Below are positions 26,398-34,437 of a DNA stretch of 64,000 nucleotides, in pieces. The notes under the pieces were generated by a model. That model made no database searches. It was given only the letters and a program-made list of their open reading frames with translations, and was not told the origin of the DNA. Position 1 is the first letter of the stretch; every line of letters starts with the position of its first letter. The DNA is from Georgenia ruanii (GTDB lineage Bacteria > Actinomycetota > Actinomycetes > Actinomycetales > Actinomycetaceae), in the NCBI RefSeq assembly GCF_009193175.1, contig NZ_VUKE01000015.1, positions 60,856 through 124,855 on the forward strand, read 5' to 3'. The translations under genes were made by a program, and so were the position numbers.

Positions 26398-26495
26398 CGG
26401 CCCCCTCAGGGCTGCTGGCCGGAGCGCGTGAAGCGCACGTGATGGGCCTTGGCACCGACAGGGCTCTGGCCTGTCGTGGATGAGACGATGGACGA

Positions 26496-27170
26496 GTGAG
26501 AGCTACCGGGGAGGTGGACCCAGACCTCACCGGCGCGGTCTCGAGCCGTGTCCGCGTCCTGCGCGCGCTGCGTGACTCGCCGGAAGGTCTCGGCGTGCAC
26601 GAGCTGGCCACTCGGCTCGGCCTGCACCCGAACACGGTCCGGTTCCACCTCGGCCGGCTCGAGCAGGACGGCCTGGTCCAGCGCCAGGTCGCGCACCCGA
26701 GCGTTCCCGGGCGCCCGCCGCTGCACTTCACCGCAACCCCGCACCCCAACGCGCTCGGTACCCGACGTGACTTCCGGGCCCTGGCACAGGTGCTGGCCGA
26801 TGTCCTCGCCGATCGGGTACATGGGTCGCCCGAGCTGACCGAGCAGGCCGGGCATGCCTGGGCACAGCGCCTGATGCAGGCCTGGACCGGCCCGGCCCCT
26901 GACGCGGCGGAGTCGATCACCATGCTGGCGGAGGCACTCGCCAGCATCGGCTTCGACCCCCAGATCACCTCGGACCGCCACCAGCTGTCCCTGGTGCAGC
27001 GGCACTGCCCCTTCCTGGAGGTGGCCCAGGAGCACCGCGACGTCGTCTGCTCGCTCCAGCTCGGACTGATCCGCGGGGTGCTCGAACGTCTCGGGGCACC
27101 CGTGGAGGTCACCCGGCTGGTGCCCTTCGCCACCCCGCAGGGATGCCTGGTGCAGTTCACGGCGACGTGA
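26496..27170 (+). CDS. HTH regulator with three C-terminal cysteines (ArsR/SufR-like)
   Basis: The protein has 224 residues. A winged helix near 15-80 ([38 protein letters not shown]) binds DNA. The C-terminal domain carries H170-C171-P-F, C185 (RDVVCSLQ) and C217 (PQGCLVQF). This spacing resembles SufR-like regulators that hold an iron-sulfur cluster, though cluster binding here is inferred. The gene is divergent from ctaD, so it probably senses redox state, nitric oxide or iron and controls the oxidase/peroxide genes. The start is a GTG with a weak ribosome site. Confidence 0.83.
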   Translation: MRATGEVDPDLTGAVSSRVRVLRALRDSPEGLGVHELATRLGLHPNTVRFHLGRLEQDGLVQRQVAHPSVPGRPPLHFTATPHPNALGTRRDFRALAQVLADVLADRVHGSPELTEQAGHAWAQRLMQAWTGPAPDAAESITMLAEALASIGFDPQITSDRHQLSLVQRHCPFLEVAQEHRDVVCSLQLGLIRGVLERLGAPVEVTRLVPFATPQGCLVQFTAT

Positions 27171-27522
27171 GCGCGGCGGACCGACCCACGTCAGGCGATC
27201 CGCCAGGCGCTCGTCCCCGCAGACCCGGTTCTGGACGCCCGTGCCCGGGGCACGCATCCCGCAGGTCATGTCCGCCTCCCACCGTCGGCCCTTGCATCCT
27301 CCGACTTCCCGAGAGTTAATACAAGGACAGTTCGTGAAAAAGGGGAGCGATGCCCTGAGCATCGGTGGCGAGACCCGACGCGCCACCGTGGGCACGTAGC
27401 TACCCCTGGGGGATGGCGCCATGAACGTGAGATCCACGGACGCGACCAAGCCGGCGCGCAGGAACGACGGCCAGACCAAGCCGGTGCCCCACGGCACCCC
27501 CCGGCCTCGAAGGCGGCGCCCG

Positions 27523-27837
27523 GTGAGTCAGGCCGGTGCGGAGATCGACTACGACGCGCCCCGCAAGAGCGAGGACGACGGCGATGTGGACTCCCTCGAG
27601 GAGCTGCAGGCCCGAGGCCCGGTGGAGAAGTGGGCAACGGTCGACGAAGAGGACGTCACGGCCGCGGACGAGTTCGAGCTACCCGGAGCGGACCTGTCGG
27701 GCGAAGAGCTCGCCGTCGTCGTGGTGCCCCGACAGGCCGATGAGTTCGTCTGCACGCACTGCTTCCTGGTCCATCACCGCAGCCAGCTAGCCAGCGACAC
27801 CGCCGGGCAGCTGGTGTGCATGGAATGTGCCGCGTAA
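27523..27837 (+). CDS. DUF4193 family protein
   Basis: The family match begins at EIDYDAPRKSEDDGDVDSLEE and includes ELPGADLSGEELAV and PRQADEFVCTHCFLVHHRSQLA, ending LVCMECAA. Two CxxC pairs probably bind zinc. DUF4193 proteins are short actinobacterial proteins of about 100 residues with unknown role. I therefore prefer the GTG at 27523 (104 residues). An in-frame ATG at 27421 would add 34 Arg/Pro-rich residues with no family match. The 250 bases before 27421 show no other gene. Confidence 0.85.
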   Translation: MSQAGAEIDYDAPRKSEDDGDVDSLEELQARGPVEKWATVDEEDVTAADEFELPGADLSGEELAVVVVPRQADEFVCTHCFLVHHRSQLASDTAGQLVCMECAA

Positions 27838-27919
27838 GAGCAGGCATCGCGACGGCAAGGACCTCGAGGCCCGCATCGGCCAGGGACTTCGAGGCCCGCG
27901 TCGGCACAGCGCCGACATC

Positions 27920-27961
27920 GCTCGTCCACCGGCCGGTGGTGCTCGTCCACCGGCCGGTGGT
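27920..27961. repeat. two adjacent 21-bp repeats, each with a 14-bp palindrome
   Basis: Identical 21-base units occupy 27920-27940 and 27941-27961. Each contains the perfect palindrome CCACCGGCCGGTGG. The 21-base period places both palindromes on the same DNA face. Just upstream, TCGAGGCCCGC also occurs twice (27864 and 27889). The element lies between the convergent DUF4193 and ABC permease genes, so it may be a terminator-like or protein-binding element. Confidence 0.75.
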
Positions 27962-28024
27962 CCACACCCCCGCCGCGGGACCGGCGGCGGGGGCGCGACA
28001 GCTTCGGCGCGGGGCCCCGCGCGC

Positions 28025-28786
28025 TCAGCGCCCCTTGCGCCGGAACAGCGCGGCGGCCCCCGCGACGCCGAGCAGCGTCAGGCCCAGGCCCCACAGCACC
28101 GCGGCCCACGGCTCGCCGCCGGGGGTGCCGACCATGAGCTCGCGCAGGGTGTTGGTCACCGGCGTGACCGGCTGGTGCCCGGCGAAGCCCTGGAGCCAGC
28201 CGGGCAGGGTCTCGGTGGGGACGAAGGCGCTGGAGATGTAGGGCAGGAACAGCACGAGGAACGTGAAGCCGCTGGCGGCCTCCGGCGTGCCGGCCAGCAG
28301 CCCCATGAGCGCCGAGACCCACGAGATGGCCAGCACGTAGAGGCCGAGCACGCCGGCCGCGGCCAGCCACTCCCCCGCCGTGGCCGTCGGCCCGAACCCG
28401 AGCAGCAGCGCCACGCCCACCACGAGCAGGGTCGCGACGGCGTTGCGCGCCAGGCTGGCGACGACGTGGCCGTTGACCACCGCGAAGGCGCTGATCGGCA
28501 TGGTGCGGAAGCGGTCGATGATGCCGCGGGACATGTCGCCGGCGACGGCGACGGCGGTCTGGGCGGCGCCGTAGCCGGCGCACAGCAGGATGGCCCCGGG
28601 CACGATGTAGTCGACGTACTCGCCGCCGGTGTCCAGGGCGCCGCCGAAGACCCACACGAACGTGCACATGAGCATGATCGGCAGCAGCACGGAGACGAGG
28701 ATCGACTCGACGTCGCGGGCGCTGGCCCGCACGCTGCGCCCGATCAGGGTGGCGTTGTCCTGCAGGGCGTGGGTGATGGCGCTCAT
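28025..28786 (-). CDS. ABC-2 type permease (DrrB-like)
   Basis: The start is the ATG at 28786, which overlaps the stop of the ATPase gene as ATGA. The 253-residue protein has six predicted membrane helices. It matches daunorubicin-resistance DrrB-type permeases, with DVESILVSVLLPIMLM near the start and DMSRGIIDRFRTMPISAFAVV, the conserved cytoplasmic segment. With the ATPase it forms an exporter for a drug or hydrophobic metabolite. Control is through the divergent TetR regulator. Confidence 0.92.
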   Translation of the reverse strand: MSAITHALQDNATLIGRSVRASARDVESILVSVLLPIMLMCTFVWVFGGALDTGGEYVDYIVPGAILLCAGYGAAQTAVAVAGDMSRGIIDRFRTMPISAFAVVNGHVVASLARNAVATLLVVGVALLLGFGPTATAGEWLAAAGVLGLYVLAISWVSALMGLLAGTPEAASGFTFLVLFLPYISSAFVPTETLPGWLQGFAGHQPVTPVTNTLRELMVGTPGGEPWAAVLWGLGLTLLGVAGAAALFRRKGR

Positions 28787-29715
28787 TTCTGCTCCTCGGT
28801 GGTGGCGGCGTGGCCGGTGAGCTGGAGGAAGACGTCGTCGAGGGTGGGCTCGCGGAGCTGCCAGCGCTCGACGTCGAGGCCGCGGCGCTCGACGTCGGCG
28901 AGCACCTCGCGCACGTGGGCGACGGTGCCGTCGGTGGGCACCCGGACCTCGGAGGCGTCGGTCAGCACGAGCTCGACGAAGGCCTGGCCCAGCCCGCTCT
29001 TGAGCTCGGCCGCGGTGCCCTGGGCGACGATCGCGCCGCCGTCGAGCACGGCGACGGCGTCGGCGAGGCGGTCGGCCTCCTCGAGGTACTGGGTGGTCAG
29101 GAGGATGGTCGTGCCGCGGGCGGCGACGTCGCGGATCATCTCCCACAGCCCCTGCCGCGAGCGCGGGTCGAGGCCGGTGGTGGGCTCGTCGAGGAAGAGC
29201 ACCTCGGGCGCGGCCAGGAGGCTGGCCGCGAGGTCGAGGCGGCGGCGCATGCCGCCGGAGTACTTCCCAGCGGTGCGGTCCGCGGCGTCGGCGAGGTCGA
29301 AGCGCTCGAGGGTCTCGTCCACGAGCGGGCGGATCCGGCGGCGCGGCAGGTGCAGCAGGCGCGCGATCATCGTGAGGTTCTCCCGGCCGGTGAGGCGTTC
29401 GTCGACGGCGGCGTACTGGCCGGTCATGCTGATGCGCTCGCGCACGGCCCGGGCCGCGGTGACGACGTCGTGGCCGGCGACGCGCGCGGTGCCGGCGATG
29501 GGCCGCACGAGGGTGGAGAGCACCTTGATCGTCGTCGTCTTGCCGGCGCCGTTGGGGCCCAGGAGCGCGAAGAGCTGGCCGCGCGGGACGGCCAGGTCGA
29601 GACCACGGAGCACCCGGGTGGCGCCGTAGGCCACCTCCAGGCCGCGGATCTCGACGGCGAGGTCGGCGTTCGCGGCGGCCTCGGGCGGCCGCGAACCGGT
29701 TTCTGTGTATGTCAT
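28783..29715 (-). CDS. ABC transporter ATP-binding protein (DrrA-like)
   Basis: The protein has about 310 residues, with Walker A GPNGAGKTT, the signature YSGGMRRRLDLAASL, Walker B VLFLDEPTTGLD and a C-terminal domain (about 220-310) typical of DrrA. I chose the ATG at 29715, because an earlier ATG at 29736 lies inside the middle operator. Neither has a clear ribosome site. A TAGACA/CACACT promoter-like pair ends 7 bases before 29715, so a leaderless message is possible. It powers the DrrB-like exporter and is probably repressed by the divergent TetR protein. Confidence 0.9.
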   Translation of the reverse strand: MTYTETGSRPPEAAANADLAVEIRGLEVAYGATRVLRGLDLAVPRGQLFALLGPNGAGKTTTIKVLSTLVRPIAGTARVAGHDVVTAARAVRERISMTGQYAAVDERLTGRENLTMIARLLHLPRRRIRPLVDETLERFDLADAADRTAGKYSGGMRRRLDLAASLLAAPEVLFLDEPTTGLDPRSRQGLWEMIRDVAARGTTILLTTQYLEEADRLADAVAVLDGGAIVAQGTAAELKSGLGQAFVELVLTDASEVRVPTDGTVAHVREVLADVERRGLDVERWQLREPTLDDVFLQLTGHAATTEEQK

Positions 29716-29761
29716 AGACGGTAGTGTGTACGCCATACACGTTTTTGTCTACCCCATAAAC
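29705..29761. promoter_or_regulatory. three phased 15-bp operator sites between drrA-like and tetR
   Basis: GTGTATGTCATAGAC (29705-29719), GTGTACGCCATACAC (29726-29740) and GTCTACCCCATAAAC (29747-29761) share the pattern GTSTAYSYCATAVAC. Start-to-start spacing is exactly 21 bases both times, two helical turns. The middle site is a perfect inverted repeat (GTGTA/TACAC). The first covers the ATPase start codon. They are the likely binding sites of the adjacent TetR protein and would control both directions. Confidence 0.8.
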
Positions 29762-29776
29762 AGATAGGCTGGGGGA

Positions 29777-30553
29777 GTGACGAGATCACCGGGATCGACG
29801 GCGGACGGGGGCGGGATGACGCTCCCGCCGGGCACGGCGGAGCTGTGGCAGCCGGTGGGACGACCCCGGCGGGGCCCGCGCCCGGGGCTCAGCGTCGAGG
29901 CGATCACGCGGGCCGCGATCGAGATCGCCGACGGCGAGGGCCTGGCGGCCGTCTCCATGGCGCGGGTCGCCAAGGCGCTCGGCGTCACCACCATGGCCCT
30001 GTACCGGTACGTCGCGTCGAAGGAGGCCCTGCTCGCGCTCATGCTCGACGCCATCGCGCCCCTGCCCGACGAGCCGGAGGACCCGGCAGCGGGGTGGCGC
30101 GCCCGGCTCGAGCGGTGGTGCCGCGACCAGCTCGCGCTGTTCGTCGAGCACCCCTGGATGGCCCAGCTCGTCGGCCCTGTCGCGATGGGCCCGAACCGGG
30201 TCGCGTGGATCGAGCGGGGCCTGCGCGCCCTGGCGGACGTCGACGTGTCCGAGGGGCTCAAGACGGCGATCGTGGGCCGGATCAGCCTGCACCTGCTCAC
30301 CGAGGGACAAATGCTCGTCGCCGTCACGGCGGCGGCCACCGGCGCCGACTCCGACCACCCGGCGCTCATGGACTACAACGCCATGCTGCGCGCCGTCACC
30401 AACCCGGACGACCACCCCGCGATCACCGCCGCGCTCGACGCCGGCGCCTTCGGCAGCGAAGGCTCCGGCGACCTCGACGAGGCCGGGCTGGGGCTGACGA
30501 TCCTGCTCGACGGCGTCGAGGCGGTGCTCGGGCGGGCGGCGCGGGGCGGCTGA
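29777..30553 (+). CDS. TetR-family regulator of the DrrAB-like exporter
   Basis: This 258-residue protein has an N-terminal HTH (about 37-85: LSVEAITRAAIEIADGEGL, ALGVTTMALYRYVASKEALL) and a TetR_C ligand domain. It is divergent from the exporter genes across a 61-base gap with three phased operator sites, the usual arrangement for autorepressed drug-efflux control. A GTG at 29777 starts six bases after TAGGCT, which may be a -10 of a leaderless message. The ATG at 29816 is an alternative. Confidence 0.9.
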   Translation: MTRSPGSTADGGGMTLPPGTAELWQPVGRPRRGPRPGLSVEAITRAAIEIADGEGLAAVSMARVAKALGVTTMALYRYVASKEALLALMLDAIAPLPDEPEDPAAGWRARLERWCRDQLALFVEHPWMAQLVGPVAMGPNRVAWIERGLRALADVDVSEGLKTAIVGRISLHLLTEGQMLVAVTAAATGADSDHPALMDYNAMLRAVTNPDDHPAITAALDAGAFGSEGSGDLDEAGLGLTILLDGVEAVLGRAARGG

Positions 30554-30565
30554 GCGCGCCGCTGC

Positions 30566-30883
30566 TCAGATGCTGTGCCCGAGCTCGTCCCCGGCGATGG
30601 CGGCCCGGTCCAGCGTGTGCATCTCGAAGCTGTCCACCAGCTCCCGCATCTTGTCGACGCTGACCTGGAAGACCTCCGAGGCCCGCCACGCCTCGATCTC
30701 CCCCAGCGAGTCCCACGGACCGGAGCTGATGAACGTGGTGGGGGTGTCCCGGTCCCGGAGCAGGACGGCACTCGTGCCGGGGAAGTCGCGCTGCGTCAGG
30801 TGCGCGAGCTCCTGCCAAGCGGTCACGAAGTCGTCCTCGCGGCCGGCCTTCACCCGCCACAGCCCCACGGTGTAGACGGTCAT
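30566..30883 (-). CDS. antibiotic biosynthesis monooxygenase (ABM)-like small protein
   Basis: I set the start at the ATG at 30883 with GGAAGGGG upstream, giving 105 residues. The fold signs are the dimeric alpha/beta barrel: TVYTVGLWRVKAGREDDFVTAW, then TTFISSGPWDSLGEIEAWR. Such proteins are monooxygenases, heme-handling proteins or have no known activity. It is convergent with tetR and downstream of the large efflux pump gene, separated from it by 263 bases that hold no gene. No substrate can be proposed. Confidence 0.8.
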   Translation of the reverse strand: MTVYTVGLWRVKAGREDDFVTAWQELAHLTQRDFPGTSAVLLRDRDTPTTFISSGPWDSLGEIEAWRASEVFQVSVDKMRELVDSFEMHTLDRAAIAGDELGHSI

Positions 30884-31146
30884 GACGCACCCCTTCCTGG
30901 AGCGGTCCCGCGTCGATGAGGGAGCCGAGCCGGCGAGGGCCGCCGCCGTATGCATACACCCACGCCGCGGGACGGGCACGGCAACCTGTGTGGCAACCGG
31001 GCCGCGGCGCCGGCCGGTCAGCGTCGCGGGAGGAACTCACCGAGGGCGGCGAGCGCCAGGTCGGGACGCTCCAGGGTGGGCGTGTGGGGTGTTGGTGGGG
31101 CGGACGGCGAGGAGGCACCGGGGCGGGCGCCGGCCGCCCCGGTGCG

Positions 31147-32577
31147 TCAGTGCGCGGCCGCAGTGCTGTGGCCGGCGGCGGCGCCGCGCGGGACCAGCGC
31201 CGTGGGGACGAGCAGCGCGAGCAGGATGACGGCGACGGCGAGGAACGCGCTGGGGTACCCGTCGACCAGCCCGGCCCGCGTGGTGAGGTCACCGCCGACG
31301 GCCGTGAGGGTGGCCACGCCGAGCGCCGCGCCGATCTCGTGGCCCGTCATCATCAGGCCCGACGCGAGGCCGGACAGCTCCGGGGGCACCTCGCTCATCG
31401 CGGCCACCGAGATCGCGACGAACATCGGGCCGATCCCCGTCCCGAGGACGACGAATCCCGGCAGCACGCCGGCGAGGTAGCCCGAGCCGGCGTCGACGGT
31501 GCACAGCAGCGCTGCGCCGGCGGTGGCGATCAGCAGGCCGGCCGCGATGAGCATGCGGGGGCCGAGCCGGGGCAGCAGCCTGGAGGCGACGGCGGCGCTG
31601 AGGGTGATCACGGCGGCCAGCGGCAGGAACTGCAGCCCGGCGACGATCGCGGAGGAGCCGAGCACCTGCTGCAGGTACAGGGACGTGAGGAAGATGGCGC
31701 CGACGACGGCGCCGGTCACGCCGGCCATCACGGCGGACGCCGAGACGAGCGACCGGACACGCCAGATCCGCGGCGGGACGAGCGGCTGGCGGGCGCGTCG
31801 CTCGAGCGCGGTGAACACGCCCAGCAGCGCCGCGGCGGCGGCGAACGCGGCGAGGGTCACCGGGGACCAGCCGCGGGTGCTGGTCTGCTCGATGGCGTAC
31901 ACGAGCGCCACCAGCCCCGTGACCGCCGTGGCGGCACCGGGAAGGTCGAGCTGGCCGAGGCGGGCGCCGGCGGCGCCGGCCGGGGCGACGGTGCGCCGGG
32001 TCAGCACCCAGGTGACCACACCGATGGGCACGTTGATGAAGAACACCGCACGCCAGTCGAGGGCGCTGGTGAGGGCGCCGCCGAACAGGACCCCGGCGGC
32101 GATGCCCATGCTGGCGATCGTGCCCCAGACCCCGAGTGCGGTGGCCCGCTGCCGGCCCGCGTAGCTGGTCATCACGATCGACATCGCGGCCGGGGTCAGC
32201 ATGGCTGCCCCGGCCCCCTGCACGGCGCGGGCCGCGATGAGCATGAACGCGGACCCGGCGAGCCCGCTGGCCAGCGACGCCACCGTGAACAACCCGAGCC
32301 CGACGAGGAACATCCGGCGTCGGTCGAACAGGTCGGCCAGCCGTCCGCCGAGCAGCAGGAACCCGCCGCTGAACAGCACATAGGCGCTCACCGCCCACTG
32401 GTAGTCACCGGCGCTGAGCTGCAGCGCGCGCCCGATGCTGGGCAGCGCCACGTTCACCACGCTGACGTCGAGCACGACCATGAACTGCGCGGCCAGCATC
32501 AGGCAGAGCACCGTCCAAGGACGCCGCTCCTCCGCCGCAGGCGGGGTGCCCGCCGCGTCGCGCAACTGGGTGGACAT
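31147..32577 (-). CDS. MFS drug efflux pump, DHA2 (14-TM) family
   Basis: The start is the ATG at 32577 (MSTQLRDAAGTPPAAEERR), preceded by GGAGG. The 476-residue protein has about fourteen membrane helices and the DHA2 signatures: QFMVVLDVSVVNVALPSIGRAL, LLGGRLADLFDRRRMF and AARAVQGAGAAMLTPAAMSI. It exports drugs or metabolites using the proton gradient. It lies 192 bases downstream of the polyol operon and is probably a separate unit. No regulator is directly beside it. Confidence 0.9.
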   Translation of the reverse strand: MSTQLRDAAGTPPAAEERRPWTVLCLMLAAQFMVVLDVSVVNVALPSIGRALQLSAGDYQWAVSAYVLFSGGFLLLGGRLADLFDRRRMFLVGLGLFTVASLASGLAGSAFMLIAARAVQGAGAAMLTPAAMSIVMTSYAGRQRATALGVWGTIASMGIAAGVLFGGALTSALDWRAVFFINVPIGVVTWVLTRRTVAPAGAAGARLGQLDLPGAATAVTGLVALVYAIEQTSTRGWSPVTLAAFAAAAALLGVFTALERRARQPLVPPRIWRVRSLVSASAVMAGVTGAVVGAIFLTSLYLQQVLGSSAIVAGLQFLPLAAVITLSAAVASRLLPRLGPRMLIAAGLLIATAGAALLCTVDAGSGYLAGVLPGFVVLGTGIGPMFVAISVAAMSEVPPELSGLASGLMMTGHEIGAALGVATLTAVGGDLTTRAGLVDGYPSAFLAVAVILLALLVPTALVPRGAAAGHSTAAAH

Positions 32578-32769
32578 CGGACCTCCAGGGATCTCGGGGA
32601 CGAACGGCCGCTGCGGCCGGTCTCGAGACTCCCGTTTCCCGTCGGTGGCTCGCGCTGGCGAAACCGCCAGGATCTGCACCGACATCCAGGCCGGCGGTGT
32701 GCTGGGCAGAACCCGGTGGTTTCACCGGGGCGAGCACCCCGGCGTGGCGATCCGGGCGGCGCCCGCGCT

Positions 32770-34437
32770 TCAGGCCACCAGCAGCAATGCCGCCCGCAGC
32801 GATGCGACGTCGGCGAGCGCGCCGCGCACCTCGCCCCGTGGGCCGACGACACTGCGGCCCTCGGCGTCCGCGCTGACGACGATCTCGACACCGCCGGCCC
32901 ACCCGTGACGGAGGACCCGGTGCCCGCGCTCCGCCTCGCCGGGCGTGGCACCGACCTGGCACACCAGGTCCACCCCGCCCCAGGCGGCGACGGCCGCGCT
33001 GATCGCCTGTGCCTGCGCGCCGCCGCTCACCACCTGCGCGCCCGCGCCCGCGAGCGCGGCGCGCACGGGCTCCGCGTCGTTGTTGCCGGCCACGATGACC
33101 ACGGCGACCTGGCCCTCCAGCGGCGTGCGCTCCCCGCCGCGCCGCAGCTTCGCCTGCTCCAGCTCCCAGTACTCGATGTCGAAGAGGTCGGCGTCGCCGA
33201 CGGACCGGTAGCCACCGAGGGCCTCGGCGTCGCGGATGATCCGCATGGTGTGCCGGTAGATGTCGCGCACCGCCTCGAGCTCGCCGGGGGTCCGTCCGAC
33301 GGTCACCAGGCCCAGCTCGGCGTCGAGGACCACCCGCGGCGCCGGGTCCAGGGCGGTGAGCCCCTCCGGGTAGCCCGGTGCGAAGCGCGAGAACCGGTCC
33401 TCGTACTCCCGCACGAAGGCCCCGACGTCCCGCCCGAGCAGCGGCCAGGGCTTGGTCCGGATGACGTGCTCGAGGGTCGCGGTGCCGTTGCGGGTGACGG
33501 CGGCCAGGTTGTCCAGCGCCAGGAACGCGTCGACCTCCGGGTCCCGCTCGGCGCGGACCAGCACGGGGAACCCCGCGGCGCGGCCGAGCTCCGCGCGCAG
33601 CGCGGCCAGCGCCTCCGTGTGGTCTCCCGCGGGGGCCGCATCGGCCGGGCCGCCGGTGACCGCGCCGCCCGGCGGGACGTGGGTTGCGCCGCCGCCGTGC
33701 GGTTCGTGGGCCGTGTCGCCACGCACGGCGCCCGCCGCCTCGCCCCGCGCCCGGGCGATGCGCTCCTCGGCGGCGTTGATGAGGCCGATGTGCCGCTGGT
33801 AGGCCTCCTTGGCCTCGTCGGCGAAGGTGAACAGCCCGTGGTTGCGCAGCACCACCGCGGACGGCGGCACCCCGCCCCGGGCGGCCAGCTCGTGCGCGAT
33901 CCGGCGGGCCAGGTCGAAGCCGGGCCGGCAGTACGGCAGCACGAGGGCGTCGGGGCCGAACATCTTCCGCAGCTCGGCGTCGGGCAGCGCGGTGTCGGTG
34001 AGCGTCACCACGGCGTCGGCGTGGCTGTGCAGGACGAACCGGAACGGCAGCAGGGCGTGCAGCAGCGCCTCGATCGACGCCGTGGGCGCCGCCGCGTCGA
34101 TGCTGGCGCACCGCAGCTCGTTGACCATCGTGGTGTCGTCCAACGCGGGCAGCGCGGCGAGCTCGCGCAGCCGGTCCAGCCGCAGCGGGGCGAACCCGGC
34201 CCGGGTGATCCGCCCGAGGTCGTGGCCGGAGGCCTTGACGTGCACGAGCCCGACCGGCTCGCCGGTGACGTCCCGGGCGAGGGTCTTGACGGAGGTGTTG
34301 CCCCCGCCGTGGAGGACGACGGCGGGATCGGAGCCGAGCAGGCGGGAGACGTACACGCACTGGTCGAGGGCGTCGCCCGTCACCACCGCGGCGTCGTCCC
34401 ACCGGTCGCGCACCTTGACGGCAGTCAGCTCAGGCAC
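32770..34437 (-). CDS. class II aldolase with a degenerate short-chain dehydrogenase tail
   Basis: The GTG at 34437 follows GGAGG and starts eight bases inside the kinase gene end. Residues 1-280 are a class II aldolase/adducin domain, with LHGGGNTSVK for phosphate, HVKASGHD, SIEALLHALLP and the zinc ligands HSHAD, and later RNHGLFTF. The family is the bifunctional rhamnulose-1-phosphate aldolase/SDR type, usually near 680 residues. Here (555 residues) the tail after YWELEQAKLRR is short, and the NAD motif is lost (VVIVAGNNDAEPV) with no YxxxK site. The enzyme probably keeps aldolase activity only. It is the last gene of the eight-gene polyol operon. Confidence 0.87.
   Translation of the reverse strand: MPELTAVKVRDRWDDAAVVTGDALDQCVYVSRLLGSDPAVVLHGGGNTSVKTLARDVTGEPVGLVHVKASGHDLGRITRAGFAPLRLDRLRELAALPALDDTTMVNELRCASIDAAAPTASIEALLHALLPFRFVLHSHADAVVTLTDTALPDAELRKMFGPDALVLPYCRPGFDLARRIAHELAARGGVPPSAVVLRNHGLFTFADEAKEAYQRHIGLINAAEERIARARGEAAGAVRGDTAHEPHGGGATHVPPGGAVTGGPADAAPAGDHTEALAALRAELGRAAGFPVLVRAERDPEVDAFLALDNLAAVTRNGTATLEHVIRTKPWPLLGRDVGAFVREYEDRFSRFAPGYPEGLTALDPAPRVVLDAELGLVTVGRTPGELEAVRDIYRHTMRIIRDAEALGGYRSVGDADLFDIEYWELEQAKLRRGGERTPLEGQVAVVIVAGNNDAEPVRAALAGAGAQVVSGGAQAQAISAAVAAWGGVDLVCQVGATPGEAERGHRVLRHGWAGGVEIVVSADAEGRSVVGPRGEVRGALADVASLRAALLLVA

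Noticed and set aside
27920..27961. CRISPR-like repeat pair
   Set aside because: Only two units, directly adjacent with no spacers and no cas genes.
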